This document shows positions 1 to 12,822 of a DNA stretch of 64,000 bases, one piece after another. The stretch's first letter is position 1; each line of letters opens with the position of its first letter. A program made the translations under genes and the position numbers. The DNA comes from Effrenium voratum (taxonomy: Eukaryota; Sar; Dinophyceae; Suessiales; Symbiodiniaceae): the NCBI GenBank assembly GCA_963377175.1, contig CAUJNA010003801.1:135001-199000 (forward strand), written 5' to 3'. A model generated the notes under the pieces. The model was not told the DNA's origin. It saw only the letters and a list, made by a program, of their open reading frames with translations, and made no database searches.

Positions 1-1330
1 CGGCACACTTGTTGTTGACCTAGGGGTTCCTGCAATCAACGTTGGTTGGCCACGACTATTCGCTCTGTGCTCCTTTTGGTAGAAAAGCAAATTGGACGTG
101 GTCCAGCGAGCGGGCGCCGCGCCGACACAAAAACAGTGCGAAAGGCCGCAAAATAAACAACGCCTGCCCGCGACATCATTACATACGTTGTGCTGATGCT
201 CTGGCTCCGGCGGCATGGTCGGCGAACACAGCGGCGCAAGATCGCAAAACAGCGCGTCCAGCGATTGCCCTTGCATCAAGCGCGCCGTGCCCGCGAAGTC
301 AACAACCGTGACAAAGCTGCGGCGGCGGACTTTGGCGCCGGTGTTTGCGCAAGGTCCAAGTCCTAGTTGCTGGCATCATTGGACACATGCCTGCCCCACA
401 TCTGGGAATATCTGCCACGTTGCGTTGGGGAACCAGACCCACACGCAACGCAATGAGACCTTCCGACGCTCTTTGGAACTCGGTGTTCGGGAGCTTACGG
501 CACTGTCAACTGAGCCGGCATGCCACGCACCAACGCTACCGCAGTGCGACCGCACTGCTCAAGTGGCTTGTTTTGCGGCAGTGCAGTCGCAGCCAGCACA
601 GCCGTTTGGCGCACAAGGCATCTTCTCAAAGTGGCTCAAAGCTCACGTCAAGCACTCTTCGCGAGAGATCGCAAGTCAACACCAAAGCATGATAGCGGGG
701 CGTGCGGCCCGGGGCCGCGTCGAACGGCTTTCTTGAAATGCGCGTCCGCGGCAACACGCGGCACCGACGTCGACGCTCCGTTGCACAACCATCGCCCTTC
801 AAGCTTGGCGGCTCCCGCGCTGTCCATCTACAACGGGCAAACTTTTCCGCCCCACGCGGCACCGTAGTTCTCCAGCCCAAGCTCTGCTCCGATAGCCCTC
901 GCTGCTGGCACGCGCAACCTGCGGCAAACACTCGCTGTCTAGCCGGGTAGCCGTGCAAAAACGCCTTTAAACTAAGCATCCCCGCATCGAAAGGACGTCG
1001 TGAAGTTCCAGCACTTCTGCGCCGCCGTTGCTGCAGCCCCCCAACGCAGCCGCAGCCCACGCAACGCCAGCACTGTGGGTGGAACACTGTGCCACCCCGG
1101 AGACGGGTCTCAGCTGCCGCTGCGCCTTCCTTGCCGCACCCGCCCCATTGATGCCTTGGCTTCAGCCCTCCGCAAAGCCCGAGCCACATCCTCCGCTGTG
1201 CTGCTCTGCAGTTATGGTCTGAACTCCTTGCTTTTGGCCTTCGTCATCCTCCCGCACCGCAAAGTGACATGTGCAGCAAAAGCTTGATCTGAAGCAGAGA
1301 CCATGCTCCGAAACGACTTTAGCCACACAC
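1..1330. other. unassigned block with a partial open frame
   Basis: This block differs in texture from the rest of the flank: moderately GC-rich, with no microsatellite and few homopolymers. On the minus strand one frame is open from about position 372 to the window edge (about 124 codons without stop), so it could be the start of a coding region that continues outside the window. Its codons do not show the strong G/C third-base preference of the exon islands elsewhere. Overlapping open frames on both strands (for example minus 626-1189) give no recognisable motif. It may be a decayed mobile element or non-coding sequence. Confidence 0.25.
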
Positions 1331-1881
1331 GCTGCATGCTGGGCCGGGCTGAGGCGGGCAACGCGAAGCGTTTACAAATATAATGAAAGCATTGGAAAAT
1401 TAGCGAGTGGAAATAGTTGAAAAGTAGAGCGAAAAAGAGTGACAGAGAGAGTGATATTTTGTGGAAACTTTAGAGAGTCCCCCATGTTCTCCACAAGTGA
1501 GCTGTCCGGACATTCTGACCGAACAACCTCATACTCCGGACACAAACAATAGTTTCCCAAGAGGACATGATGAATTTGCTGCGCCCCTATTTTTGTGAAA
1601 CTTGGCCCCCACCTACCTCCTCTCATATGTCACGTTGAACACACAACAAGAAACAACCTCCCCAGCCCCAAGCAGGGGGTGTATCTTCTTTGATGGAACC
1701 CTTGGGTGGTTTCAAAAGGCCATCTGCAGTGCCAAACTCCACCGACCAAATGACTGGCTCACTTTGGTTTCCCCTGAACACCTGTGTTGAAAAGGGCCCC
1801 ATTCTTTAGGAACCAAACCCCCCAAATAGTGGCTTCCTTTGGTTTCCCTTGAAAACCGCTCCGAAATTGGGCGAGCTCAAA

Positions 1882-1884
<3 letters not shown>

Positions 1885-1938
<54 letters not shown>
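1885..1938. repeat. (AC)27 microsatellite
   Basis: An uninterrupted AC dinucleotide run. Protein-like frames reading Thr-His or Val-Cys across it are artefacts of the repeat. Confidence 0.97.
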
Positions 1939-1940
<2 letters not shown>

Positions 1941-2042
1941 TTGGGAGTGTCGTTTTTTGGTAGTACCCTTTTGGGGGCTGGTTTACAGGGAATCCAAAAA
2001 GGGAAACCGAAGCCATGTTTTGGGGGGGGTCCGATTCTCCGA

Positions 2043-2139
2043 CAGCGAGGCGCAGCATGGGCTGCTGCCTCAGCACCGCCTCCAGCGCTTCGCGCAACAT
2101 CGGCAGCTGGAGCTGCCTCCCCTCCCGCCGCAACAGGAC
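2043..2139 (-). CDS. candidate coding exon E26
   Basis: A minus-strand GC-rich island preceded by a pyrimidine tract and CACAG|G acceptor. It encodes a helical segment with the core LREALEAVLRQQ followed by PMLRLAV, almost every third base being G or C. The downstream edge is uncertain: AG|GC donors at about 2068 or 2089, or GT at about 2043. The pattern of a helix ending in xxPMLRL is reminiscent of condensation/acyltransferase-type domains, but this is too short to assign. It is the most downstream exon seen of the minus-strand gene. Confidence 0.5.
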
Positions 2140-2439
2140 CTGTGGTGGAGGGAAAAACGGGGACTCGGTGGCGAACTCTGCTCCCTGCTAAAAGGTTTTA
2201 ACCTTTAGTGGTTTAATTCGGAAAACCCATTAGTTGGCCAAAAGTCAAAGTCCTAACATCCAAGCAAAATGCAACAAAGGGGAGGTCACTGTCCCTCCAA
2301 AAGGGTGGCTTGGAGCCCGGTGCTTGGGGGTGGTGTCCATTTACCCGAGCTACAAGAACCAGACCGACTAAGGGTTACCTAATCATTGAGATCCCCCCCG
2401 AACAAAGAAACAAGTCAAGACAAGACAAACAAGTCAAGT

Positions 2440-2523
2440 CAACAAGCCAACCAACAAACAAACAAGCAAACAAACAACCAACCAACCAACCAACAAACAA
2501 ACAAACAAACAAACAAACAAGCA
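2440..2523. repeat. AACA/AACC tetranucleotide repeat
   Basis: Imperfect run of AACA, AACC and AAGC units. The Asn-Lys-Gln frames it generates are not genes. Confidence 0.9.
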
Positions 2524-4965
2524 GAACATGTAATTGTGGCAGAAACCTGCCTCAAATCTGGACAACCTGCTTGCACGGTCAATATCCACAAATGGCTCCT
2601 GCAAATTCTCCCCCGAACATCGGCGTCTTCCTTCCTTGTGACATTCCTTGCAAAGAGGAGCTCCAACTACACGTCAAGGAACAAGTGCGCAAAGAACCGC
2701 TGGACGCACGGAGGCCCCCCAAGACACCAAAGCCACCCACTCCCACCCTCTACAGTTTATTTTTTTTTTCAGGGGCCCCCAATCATACGGTTTTCCTTTT
2801 GGCCTCCCTTTACAACCACCAAAAAAAAAAGACACACACCCACTGGGTCCACCCACTAAGTTGGATGAGCACCCAAGCCAAAATCCTGCGGTTCACAGGT
2901 GCCAAAAAAAGACGCGGCCAAGGCTCATCCACCTGGCAGTCCCACGGCGCGTTGGTCGCGCCCTCGCGGTGGATCCTGGCGCTGCTCCAAGCGAAGCCCA
3001 AGACAAAACTGGGCTGCGCGTTTTTGGATCCCCCGCTAAAAAATAATTTGTGGGTTGAATGGAAATTATCACTAAACTAATAAAATTTAAAAAGTTAAGG
3101 AATCGGATGGTTGAGAGTCACCAAGAAAACCAGGGTTCAGAGGGGTATCTCCCCAATGGTCAAACGAAGAAAGGAGCAAACCTGAGAAGTCGTCGCCATA
3201 GTCCCTTGGCGCCAAACTCAAATCTGGCCTCAAGCAGCTGCGGCAAAGCCCAGTGAGAGGTCATGACCGGCCAAAGACGAGCATCGGTATGTAGACCTTA
3301 GAAATGGTATCATTGCTATGTCCATGCTCCTGTTGTTGAATACCAGCGTACTTGATCTCCTTGAGTCGTGAGCATAGCTCGAAACTGCCCGTCGCCCCAA
3401 AATCACGGACGATGGCAAATGTTGCTGGGACAGGCCTCAAAACGTGAGCGCATCGAAATGAATTTCAGAATATGGGCGACCTGTTGTCCCACAGTCTCCT
3501 CATATTGAACCGCTGCATGCTGCTTGCAAACATCCAAGGACAAAACGAACAGATTTGCTTTGAATCCACCTCCCAGTGATTCCAGACAAGCAATTCTAAG
3601 GTAACCTTGGATGGCCCCTCTTGGATAACGGTTTGCCTTGGAAGGAGCCCGGTCCAGCCTGAGGATCTTCCCACATTCAGGTGCTGGCCATGTTGAAGCA
3701 CCAGGCTGCCGACACGAGTGCACAGGGTTTGTGTTGCAGGAAGCTGCTTAAAACGGGGGTTCTGCACGCTCACAAGGTCACTTTGTGTTCAACCAAAGAC
3801 GGGCCAAAAGATGTCCAAAGGTACGCCCTAACCGAGCTTCAAACGTTTTTAACTGAAAAATAATCAACTATATGAACATGCGCCCAGGCCCCAGAAACCC
3901 AAACCGATCGACTCCTGACTCCGGTCAACCATCGCCGCAGCCGGCCGAGCAGGCTCGTTTGGGGGCCGCTGGCCTCCTGCGAGGTTGAATGGAACTCGGC
4001 TCTGATGTAAAAAGTGTGCTTGTGGTCCCGGAATCCTGCCGAATCTCGACAGCGTTCTGGAAGCCTCGAGGGGAGGGCCGTTCCGAAATTGCCCTCAGAA
4101 ACGAAACAAACACCTCCACATGAATCCCGACCAAGAAGCTGGGATCCACGAGCCCATCAATTCGTGGGAGATGGCTTCAACTGCAAGCTGATGTCTACCT
4201 GGGAAATGACCAGCTGGTAGATTGTTGGGAGGCGCCTCCCAAATGAAGCTGAAATCTCCCAATTAACCAACCAGTGGTTTTGTTCATTCAACCTAGCTGC
4301 CCTTTCAGTTCTTCAACACAAGTGACCTAAAAGCAGGGGTGCGCAAAGAACTGGGGACCCCCCTTCATATGTTTTAATGGGGGTCCAAAGGGAATCCCAG
4401 CATTTGTTGAGGTCCCCCTATGTGGGACACGCCCATATGTTCCGGGACCCATCTGATTGCAGAAAGTGGAAAAGAGTCTGGTGTGAACATAGATGTAAAA
4501 AATGGCTCTTTCCTCAGTGATACCAAAGTGGTTTCTTCCCATTTCCCATGACTACTTCATCCCTCTTGCAGTAAAAAGTAAAAGGATTCTCTAATCCGAT
4601 TTACCAACGATGGGTCGGGCTGCTGTCCAAAATCAGGACGCAATTTGAAACAACCATGCTGGTGCAAATGGCGGAAATTCGGAGAACCTCCGTGGCACTG
4701 CAGAAGGAGATAATCCACTTCGCACCAGTTGGGATGGATGAAACCCTGTGAATACTGAGATAAACCACCAACCGACTGCAGGATTTCTGTTGCTAGCTTT
4801 TTGCAGACAAGTTGAACTTACGATCGAGACAAATTTAATAAAACCTGCGCCCATCTCCTCCTGCGCTCCAACCTGGCCGCACTGACGGGTCCCGAATCCG
4901 GGAGGCTAGGTGAAACCGCCGGCAAAAGCTAGACGTTCAGCAGGGGATCTGGGAACAGCCCAGTA

Positions 4966-5063
4966 TTGTGTGTGTGTGTGTGTGTGCGCGTGTGCGTGTG
5001 CGTGTGCGTGTGCGTGTGCGGGTGCGGGTGTGCGTGTGCGTGTGTGTTGTGTGCGTGTGTGTT
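4966..5063. repeat. TG / TGCG microsatellite
   Basis: Alternating TG tract with many TGCG variants, a purine-pyrimidine alternation capable in principle of Z-DNA. Confidence 0.93.
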
Positions 5064-5976
5064 TTTGAACACTATCTTCCGCCGGTTTGTCAAACCCTAA
5101 AAACATGCGCTTGTTCGGTGGTTGGGACCATCCCCAATCAACCTGTAGGGTTCTGACAGACACTTGGCCCGGGCCTCTTGCTTGGAGGGAAGGTCCCACT
5201 ATCGAGGCGCAAGGTGGTTGTAAGATCTGGCAAACATCAACCAGGTTCCCACAACCCCCAAACATGAACAACACCCACCCAAGATCTTGGAACTTTGCAG
5301 CTCAAGGATTGATCTGTGCGACAAGGATCGCCTCAGAAAGCTTGGAACGTGTGGATACAAGAAACAACTGGTTGGTTGGTTTCTTGCTGACTTCCCTTCA
5401 AACAGTTCTAGCACACCCCATGTGCAGTGCTTCAGCAGTGCAGGTCAGTGGCGTTGTTCCTCAACGCGTCCTTTAGCTTCTTGCCCGGGCATCTTTCCGC
5501 TTGGCCTTGGCTGTACAGAATCGGAGCTTGAGATCTCCACACTCGGACTCTGAACAGCCACAGGCGGCCTCAATCTCGCGCGCTGCTGGCTGCTTATTCA
5601 TCCATCTCATGCCTTCCAGCATCTCGTGAGTCTGGTCCTGCCCGTGGTCCTTGATTCTCATCTCCAGGAACTCGCAAGGGGCCCCACGCCATTCCCCCCA
5701 TCGACCATCTCCATCCCAGACAGCCAGGCCATGGCCGAAGCCGGCCAATCGGGAGTTTCTCCCAGTGGCTCCTATCGCCTCAAAGCCTTCGCCCGAAATT
5801 GCTCCATGACTCCATGAGGACACCGACGAATCTTCGCGCCGCTCCGAAACTCCGCGGCACTCAATGCAGTTTGTCTCTGTCTCACAGTCAGCCCGATATA
5901 GAAAACTGTCAATTCTTTGGCGCTTGGCCTCGGCAGCACACCCAGCTCCTTCTTGCTCGCTGGCCCCAAGCCGCGC

Positions 5977-6027
5977 CTCCAGCCGCTCCTCCGCCAGATG
6001 CAGGAAGCTGGCCTCCTCACTGCAGGC
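5977..6027 (-). CDS. candidate coding exon E25
   Basis: Acceptor is a pyrimidine-rich stretch ending TTGCAG|G at 6027. The phase-0 reading is 17 codons up to an AG|GC donor, rich in Glu, Leu and Ala (core FLHLAEERLE), an amphipathic helix. The frame stays open past the proposed donor through RLGASEQE, so the exon may be longer. Third positions are mostly G or C. Confidence 0.42.
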
Positions 6028-6267
6028 CTGCAAGCAGACCCCGGAGAGAGGCTGGGGACGCAGCCGAAAAAACGCCCGATTCGGTTTTTCACTTGCAGCT
6101 AATGGCAAGCTACAAGCTGATGGTCCGATGGGGCATCATCAGCTCTGATGATGTATAAGAAAACCCCATGTTTTTTTCATAGAGCATTTCCAACCCCCCT
6201 CCCCAAACACGCCACCCCCAAATACAACACCAAAACAGCCCCCTTTGCCGTTCAGACCCCAAACACA

Positions 6268-6367
6268 NNNNNNNNNNNNNNNNNNNNNNNNNNNNNNNNN
6301 NNNNNNNNNNNNNNNNNNNNNNNNNNNNNNNNNNNNNNNNNNNNNNNNNNNNNNNNNNNNNNNNNNN
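6268..6367. other. assembly gap (100 N)
   Basis: Exactly 100 undetermined bases, a conventional placeholder size, so the real distance is unknown. Sequence immediately left ends ...CCCCAAACACA and sequence immediately right is a pure TG tract. Confidence 0.99.
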
Positions 6368-7060
<693 letters not shown>

Positions 7061-9295
7061 TTTGGGGGTCCCCTTCAGGGAGGTGCGAGTCCTAATACAT
7101 CTGACAACTCAACCCGCTTGATTACTGGAATATACCCCTCCCCTGGTTGGCCGGCAACAAAGAGTTTTAGAGGGGATCCGAATCACTTTGGAAACACCAA
7201 GAATCCGCCAGGTTGTTGCATTCCGCACGGTGAATCCCAAATCATCGGAATTTCCAGAAATGTGCCGTATTGCGGTAGGCGGGGAAAGGGGAACCTTTCC
7301 GAAACAGGCAAGCTGACAATTGGCGGCAACTGAGCCCATAACGTATGGGGACAGACCGTGACCCAAACAAAGCGAAAGAGGTGAGCTGAACAAGCAGCTT
7401 CATACCTTTCGAGAATAGACCAGATGTTGTACCACTCAAGTTCGCGAAATCGACAAAAAAGACCTTCCTCGATCTTGACCATGGCTTTACCATGCCTGGT
7501 TGGCCGAGTGCAGGAAGTGCCCCCAAACAACTTTGCAGAAAGATTGAACGCTGGGCAAAAAGAGATTAATTCGATGAAAGGACGAAAAACGTGTTTTTGG
7601 TCTAGTAACGATTGAGCCTCCCCCTCCCTCCACCCACCCCCCCTCTGGCGCAACCCAAAGGCCTCTCTCAGCTCATTGAACTCCAAGGGCTCTGAACCAC
7701 CTCAGGTGGGAGTCCCTCGTTCGATTGGCACACCCTGAATTGGGATTGTTGGATTGGAAAGGTTCCAATCCAGTCAGCTTCCAATTAGATTGGGAATATT
7801 TGTTTCGCCATAAATTGATTTTTGGTGGATTGGACATTGGCCAACCCGCCAACCCTTGGACACGCAGATCTCAAGTTGCTCTTCCGGACCTTGGGAGGGT
7901 TGCTATTCCCGGTGGGAGGAAACCGGAAACCCATCCTGCACCTTCCGGGTCGGCCTGAAAGATAACAAAAGATATGTCTGGGGAGGGACAGAGTTGGCCT
8001 GGGATGGGCGGATCTCCCTACTTGCAGATACAGCTATAGGGGTCCAACAGTGTCCCCCATACCCCACAAATGCAGCTAATGCGTGAACCGCAAGCGCAAT
8101 GGGCCCAAATTATATTCTTCAATGAGAACCACCAGTTGACAGTCGACTGTGAAAATCATGGTTACTATAACACTTGCGCTGTTCAACATGGAGGGTTGGC
8201 CACTCCTAAGCTGTCAAAAATGAGCAGCCCCTACCAAGAAAACCATCCTAAATAATATCCCAACAAAGGTCTGCTAAATTGCCTTTGAACAGCCTGGTGA
8301 AAAGACTTCCGGTATCCACCGTAGGTCAAAAGCATTTGGGTGTGTCTCTTAATAGGGGACCCCAAAAAATGGGGTGGTTCTCCGTTGGTGTCCTTCCAAA
8401 AACAAAACTGGGAACCTACAGAAAAGGGACAGCCAATTGACTTTGGGGCCGTTGGGCGGACTGGTGGGTAACGCCATCGAAACAAACAAATGCAGAACTT
8501 GTGGACACTGAGGGATGGACACTGAGACATGGATTGGGGGGTCTTCACCCCTCAGCAATCCATGGCAAGGCCCCCCAGTTGCATCCTCTTGAAAAGATAG
8601 ATGGAATCCAAATGAGTCTCGAGTCAGCGGAATCCATGGTATTTTCAACCTGACCCTTTATGCCACACTCATGGGAAGACCCACTAGCAACCAAACACAT
8701 CATGTTTCTTCTGCCGCATGGCGAGGTCATGCAGCCCTTGGTATGGCTGACGGACGAATGAACCACCGACATAGGTAATTGAGACCATCGCCACCCCGGG
8801 ATTTGAAGACTATGAATCATGTGCCATAGTCGTTGGAGGTCGTTTGAGGAGTCGGCTTTGATAAAAAGGTCCGGGTTGTCAGTTGTGACAAACAGTTGCA
8901 GCCGCGGAAGATCTCGTGGAACCTCATTTTGGGAAATTCGAATTCACTGAGAAAATCCCTGTGCGCCCGGTATAAACCTATGGCAATCTTTGAAACGACC
9001 TTGATGATCTTCAACCTGGTGGATACGAGCCTAGAACTCAGAAAGAAGGCACATCGGAATGCACCGAAATGGGGTTCCCATCCCCACATCATCTTCAAAC
9101 TAAATTTCAAAGAAACAAACTCCCGTGTCCAGCATGACCCCTTCTTCCATTTCCAGCCATGCGTTTGTTTTTTGTTTTTGTTGTGTTTCTGCTTTGTGAT
9201 TTTTGTTTGTTGCTGTTGTTGTTGTTTTGCCTTTTCTTTCTTCTTTTCGGCGGTCTTTTGCTTTTTCCCCGTCGCTTCCAGCCGCTGCCAGCTGC

Positions 9296-9402
9296 CTGCG
9301 ACGCTCGTAGAGCGCCATGGTCGCCACATGCGGCGCCATCGGCGAAGCGCCCGCAGCGGAGCGGAAGATCAAGGCCAGGCGCGGCGCGGCGAGCGGCTGG
9401 TC
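9296..9402 (-). CDS. candidate coding exon E24
   Basis: Minus-strand island with acceptor GCAGAG|G and donor CGCAG|GC. It encodes about 35 residues including LALIFRSAAGASP and MAPHVATMALYERR, with strong G/C third-base preference. No family recognised. It lies 240 bp downstream of E23 in transcription order. Confidence 0.55.
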
Positions 9403-9642
9403 CTCTGCGGCTTCTTGTTGCGCTGGTCTGGGAAAGAGTTCCTGTTGTGTCTTTTTTTGTCCGCTGCGGCTGGTCCTCTGTTTAGGATTCTTTAAACAAA
9501 AAAGAAGGAACCAGCTGAGGAAAAGAAAGCCAGGAACTTCGGAAAAGAGAGAAATCATGGAAAGAAACAGACCTTCCCCTGTGTGATCCTATGAATTTGG
9601 CTTCTACGTAGGGTACCTGTTTTTTGGTGACGCTTATGGCAC

Positions 9643-9707
9643 CAAGCCCCGGTCCCACAGCCGCGGCGGAAGCTCTCCGCCGCAGTCCACCGCTGTGAAG
9701 CCGCGGC
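9643..9707 (-). CDS. candidate coding exon E23
   Basis: Minus-strand island; acceptor AAAG|G at 9707 (an alternative TTGCAG|C lies 11 bases upstream), donor TTG|GT at 9643. It encodes RGFTAVDCGGELPPRLWDRG. Third positions are G/C-rich. Flanking DNA is AT-richer and full of stops in this frame. Confidence 0.5.
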
Positions 9708-10576
9708 CTTTCAGCGCTGCAAGCGCCTGGGCCAGATGAAAGGACCCCCAAAACAGGGGTTGAGGTCAATAAGAAGGTGTTTGTTTCCTTAGTTCCCTTT
9801 AAAACCAACCCCAGTGGAGGTTTAACAGGGATCCTTACATTGTACGCCTGAACATTGCAACTTGTAAATGGTGGCTTCGCTTTACTTTGGTGGAAAAAGC
9901 CATGTTTCAAATGAGCAAAATGTATCTTTTAAGGAGCCCTGCAAAACTGGTTGGTTTCCCAACCAAATGGGGGGGGTACCCTCAAAAAACGACACACCCA
10001 GGTTGGGGGGGACGGGGGTGGGGATAGTGCGTGTCTGCGCTAGCAATGTTGTGGAGTAGAAAGCCATGTATTTCAAAAGAGTCAGCATGGTATGAACCAA
10101 GGCGGCGTCTGTGTAAGCACCATGGGCTATCCATTCAGGTTTATCAAGCTCATTCACTGCCTGGCCTGGACAGTATTGCTTGTCAATGAGGAACTTTACT
10201 CCCCGCCAAGTTGGCAAGAAACCTCAAGAGGTGTTCTCCAACACAAGATTCCTGAAGACATCGGGCTTTGAGCAGATCACAAGCACTTTCTCCTGTGTCC
10301 TTCCTTTTTAATCTTCCGGCGAGCACGAGCTGAAGTCTGGAATGATGCATTCGCATATCATGCCATAGGTTTCTCCGTTGTTGCCGGTGCTGCCTCACTG
10401 ATGTTGACCCATAGGTTGATTGTCGTTTCACAAAACAGCTTTCAAGATTGGGTTGAATTTAAGGTTGAACCCCGCCCCAAGCTGGTTTAGAGCAGGAGAA
10501 TAGAAAGCAACTCAGTGATGCTCCTCACTATCAGTTGCCGGAGTGCTTCTGGTTCAGGGGTGCTTTATTTTTCCAT

Positions 10577-10662
10577 TGTTTTCTTCTTCTTCTTCTTCTT
10601 CTTCTTCTTTTCTTCTTCTTCTGCTTAGTATTCTTCTCCTTCTCCTTCTTCTTCTTCTCTCT
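10577..10662. repeat. TTC/CTT trinucleotide repeat
   Basis: Imperfect TTC run, a polypyrimidine-polypurine stretch able in principle to form triplex DNA. No coding evidence. Confidence 0.92.
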
Positions 10663-11091
10663 TGCTTTCGCTGTCCTCGCCTAGCATTCTGGTGGCGTTC
10701 TCTTCTGTGTGTTCCTTCCTCCCTTACTTTACTCACGACTTCCTTAACCTTATTTAGTATTTCGGGAAAGATGCAATGTGTTAATTATGTGAATCCAACA
10801 AACATCATCAGTGAAGCCCCAACCAACACTCCAGAGTAAACAGCTAGCAATACTTCCACAGCCCAAGAAAAGGCATTGAGATACAGAGAATCCTGTGATC
10901 TCCACCCTGCAAACCTCTCCTTGTCGCATTCTCGAGGGGTTGATTAGCGAGCGGGCACCAGTGAACCTCAATGATTCCTTCTCCAGGTCTCCTAGGAGAT
11001 ATCCTGCCCAGGATCAGCTTCCCACTTGGACATCCAGCCCACATGAGTGGTTGCAGTACCCACCATGGCCGTCCTACCCTGTACTCCAAGC

Positions 11092-11117
11092 TTGAGCCCT
11101 GACGGGAGTTGAGTGGC
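11092..11117. repeat. direct repeat copy 1 (26 bp)
   Basis: TTGAGCCCTGACGGGAGTTG plus six more bases, repeated at 11350-11375. Both copies are followed at short distance by TACCCTGGGTT, so the duplicated unit is about 45 bp and diverging. The two copies bracket exon E22. Confidence 0.9.
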
Positions 11118-11188
11118 CACTTTTACCCTGGGTTAGGAACCACTTGGGCCGAAGTCACCCAAAGCCCATGGCTTCAGCAAACCCCGGC

Positions 11189-11271
11189 CTCGCCTCCGGC
11201 AAGAGCAAGTCCGGCGCCACCAAGGAGACGCCCCAGCCCGGGCGCCGCTGGAGCTGCGAGATCCGGATCTC
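11189..11271 (-). CDS. candidate coding exon E22
   Basis: Acceptor TCCCAG|G, donor GCGAG|GC. Encodes about 27 residues (EIRISQLQRRPGWGV then LVAPDLLLPEA) with nearly every third base G or C. The plus strand of the same island is also open with biased third bases, so strand choice rests on the splice-site pair and on agreement with the other islands. Confidence 0.5.
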
Positions 11272-11349
11272 CTGGGATCTGAGTCTGAAGAACTTCGGGG
11301 CAGTTCAACAGGCTTGGAACCCATGCCGAACATTGCGGGGGAAGGATAG

Positions 11350-11375
11350 TTGAGCCCTGACGGGAGTTGAGTGGC
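11350..11375. repeat. direct repeat copy 2 (26 bp)
   Basis: Second copy of the 26-bp unit at 11092-11117, identical over the core. Confidence 0.9.
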
Positions 11376-12025
11376 TTATATACCCTGGGTTTGGCCGACA
11401 CGGCTGGAACCAGACAAAGGACACCACTTGCAACGGGAAGATCCGAAGATCTGGGACATGGAGCCCTGCCTCGGAGCCCCCGAAGCGGATCCCCGATGTT
11501 GGGGTCGACGTTTCCTGTTGCATTTCTACCAAACATGAGAACCAGCACTGGACGGGGAACGTCCGCAGGGCCACTTGAAGATTGAAAAGACATGTTGGAA
11601 GAGATGCGAGGACTAGAAAGGGAGGTACCCACAACAAAAAGTAAACTCAAGCAAAAACCAGGAAGCACGCAACTCAAACCAATCAAAGAGCCTATAAAAA
11701 TAACGTCATTCTCCCAGCAGAAACAACGGAAACATGATGCTCAGAGAAGCAAAGCAGCGAGGCAAATCAGCAAAAAGGGGTCATTCAGTTTGGGGCCACC
11801 CACGATCAACCGCTGTTGGGCGGGGTCAAAAAGCAGCTCCCACTTCACTATCCTGTCAAACATAGGAACTCCGGGGCGTCATCCCCAAAGAAACCATAGA
11901 CTACCAGGGCTCGAGGGTCTGTCGCTGAAAGCCTCAAACTGTAGACCCCTTTTTCCCTTTACAGGCGAGAAACGCTGGCCCCTCCCGCCCCTCGGCTTCC
12001 TGGTTGGTCCGGGCAGAGCCCAAAC

Positions 12026-12122
12026 CTCCCAGCACCACCACCGCGCACTGCACGCCCGAGCCCGCGCACGGCTCGGGCCCCGCGCCGGCCAGCAGTGCGC
12101 AGCTCCGCAGCACTGCGCCCAC
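12026..12122 (-). CDS. candidate coding exon E21
   Basis: Acceptor CATAG|G, donor GGAG|GTTTGG. Encodes about 32 residues rich in Ala, Gly, Val and Cys (VGAVLRSCALLAGAG, then VQCAVVVLGG). Every third base in the first 30 codons is G or C except one or two. A GT donor 16 bases earlier (12042) would keep phase 0. Confidence 0.58.
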
Positions 12123-12646
12123 CTATGGCCGGATCACCGGCGATCTGGGATTGCTATTGGGGTTACTTGTTGAATGAGCCGTCGAATGCGGAAAGCTCAT
12201 GATTGTCCGTGCAAGCAATCGGAACTCGGTTTCTCGGACCTGATTAGGGGACCGGAGCTATGATTCACGAATTGGGAATCTGGAAGTCTCAACCTTTTAT
12301 CATGGGGGAGCCCGTCTTACCCCCCAGTGAGCACCTGCTTCTGGCTCAATAGCTCTGGCATGGTGAAGTTCTCCCAGCCTAACACAAAAAAAAGAGGGAG
12401 CCATCCGGTGCCCATGCTTACGCAACGGGCATTGCTTGGAAAAGCAGACCAAGACCGACCCAACTCACAACCACAAGAAGAAAGGCCAAGCCGGAGTGGT
12501 CTAAACCAAACCACCCAAGACATTGAACCCAAGCAAGTCGCCAACATCCGCCTCAGAGAGGCCCACCAAATCAGATGGAACCAAACCAAAGATCGGTCTC
12601 ACAGGTTTGCCACAAACCACAGGGGCAAAACGGTCCGATCCGCTGC

Positions 12647-12709
12647 CTGCCCGGGCTGGGGCTTGTCCAGCACCACCAAGCACTGCCGCTCGCATGGCTC
12701 CAGCAACTC
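12647..12709 (-). CDS. candidate coding exon E20
   Basis: Acceptor GATGCAG|G and donor GGGCAG|GC enclose exactly 21 codons in phase 0: ELLEPCERQCLVVLDKPQPG followed by Gln. Third-base G/C bias is strong and ends at the proposed borders. Function unknown. Confidence 0.58.
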
Positions 12710-12783
12710 CTGCATCACTGGGTTGCTCTGTGACGCCCTCCAAAATTTAAACTGTTTGATGATTAGGTTCACTATTACAAGCG

Positions 12784-12819
<36 letters not shown>
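12784..12819. repeat. poly(A) run of 36
   Basis: A36 followed by CCT and a further A run. It may mark a retroposed sequence or a simple homopolymer; no target duplication was found around it. Confidence 0.9.

Positions 12820-12822
<3 letters not shown>

Larger units (their letters stand above)
2140..5976. other. intron-like stretch, no gene seen
   Basis: Nearly 3.8 kb without a convincing exon on either strand. It contains the AC and AACA/AACC microsatellites, short inverted-repeat relics (near 2757-2860), a partial copy of the CTGTGGATGGAC-type repeat near 4690-4760 and a TG/TGCG tract. Open frames are short and read through low-complexity DNA. Minus 5473-5800 stays open and could hide another exon, but no AG|G...GT/GC pair stood out. 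Confidence 0.5.
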
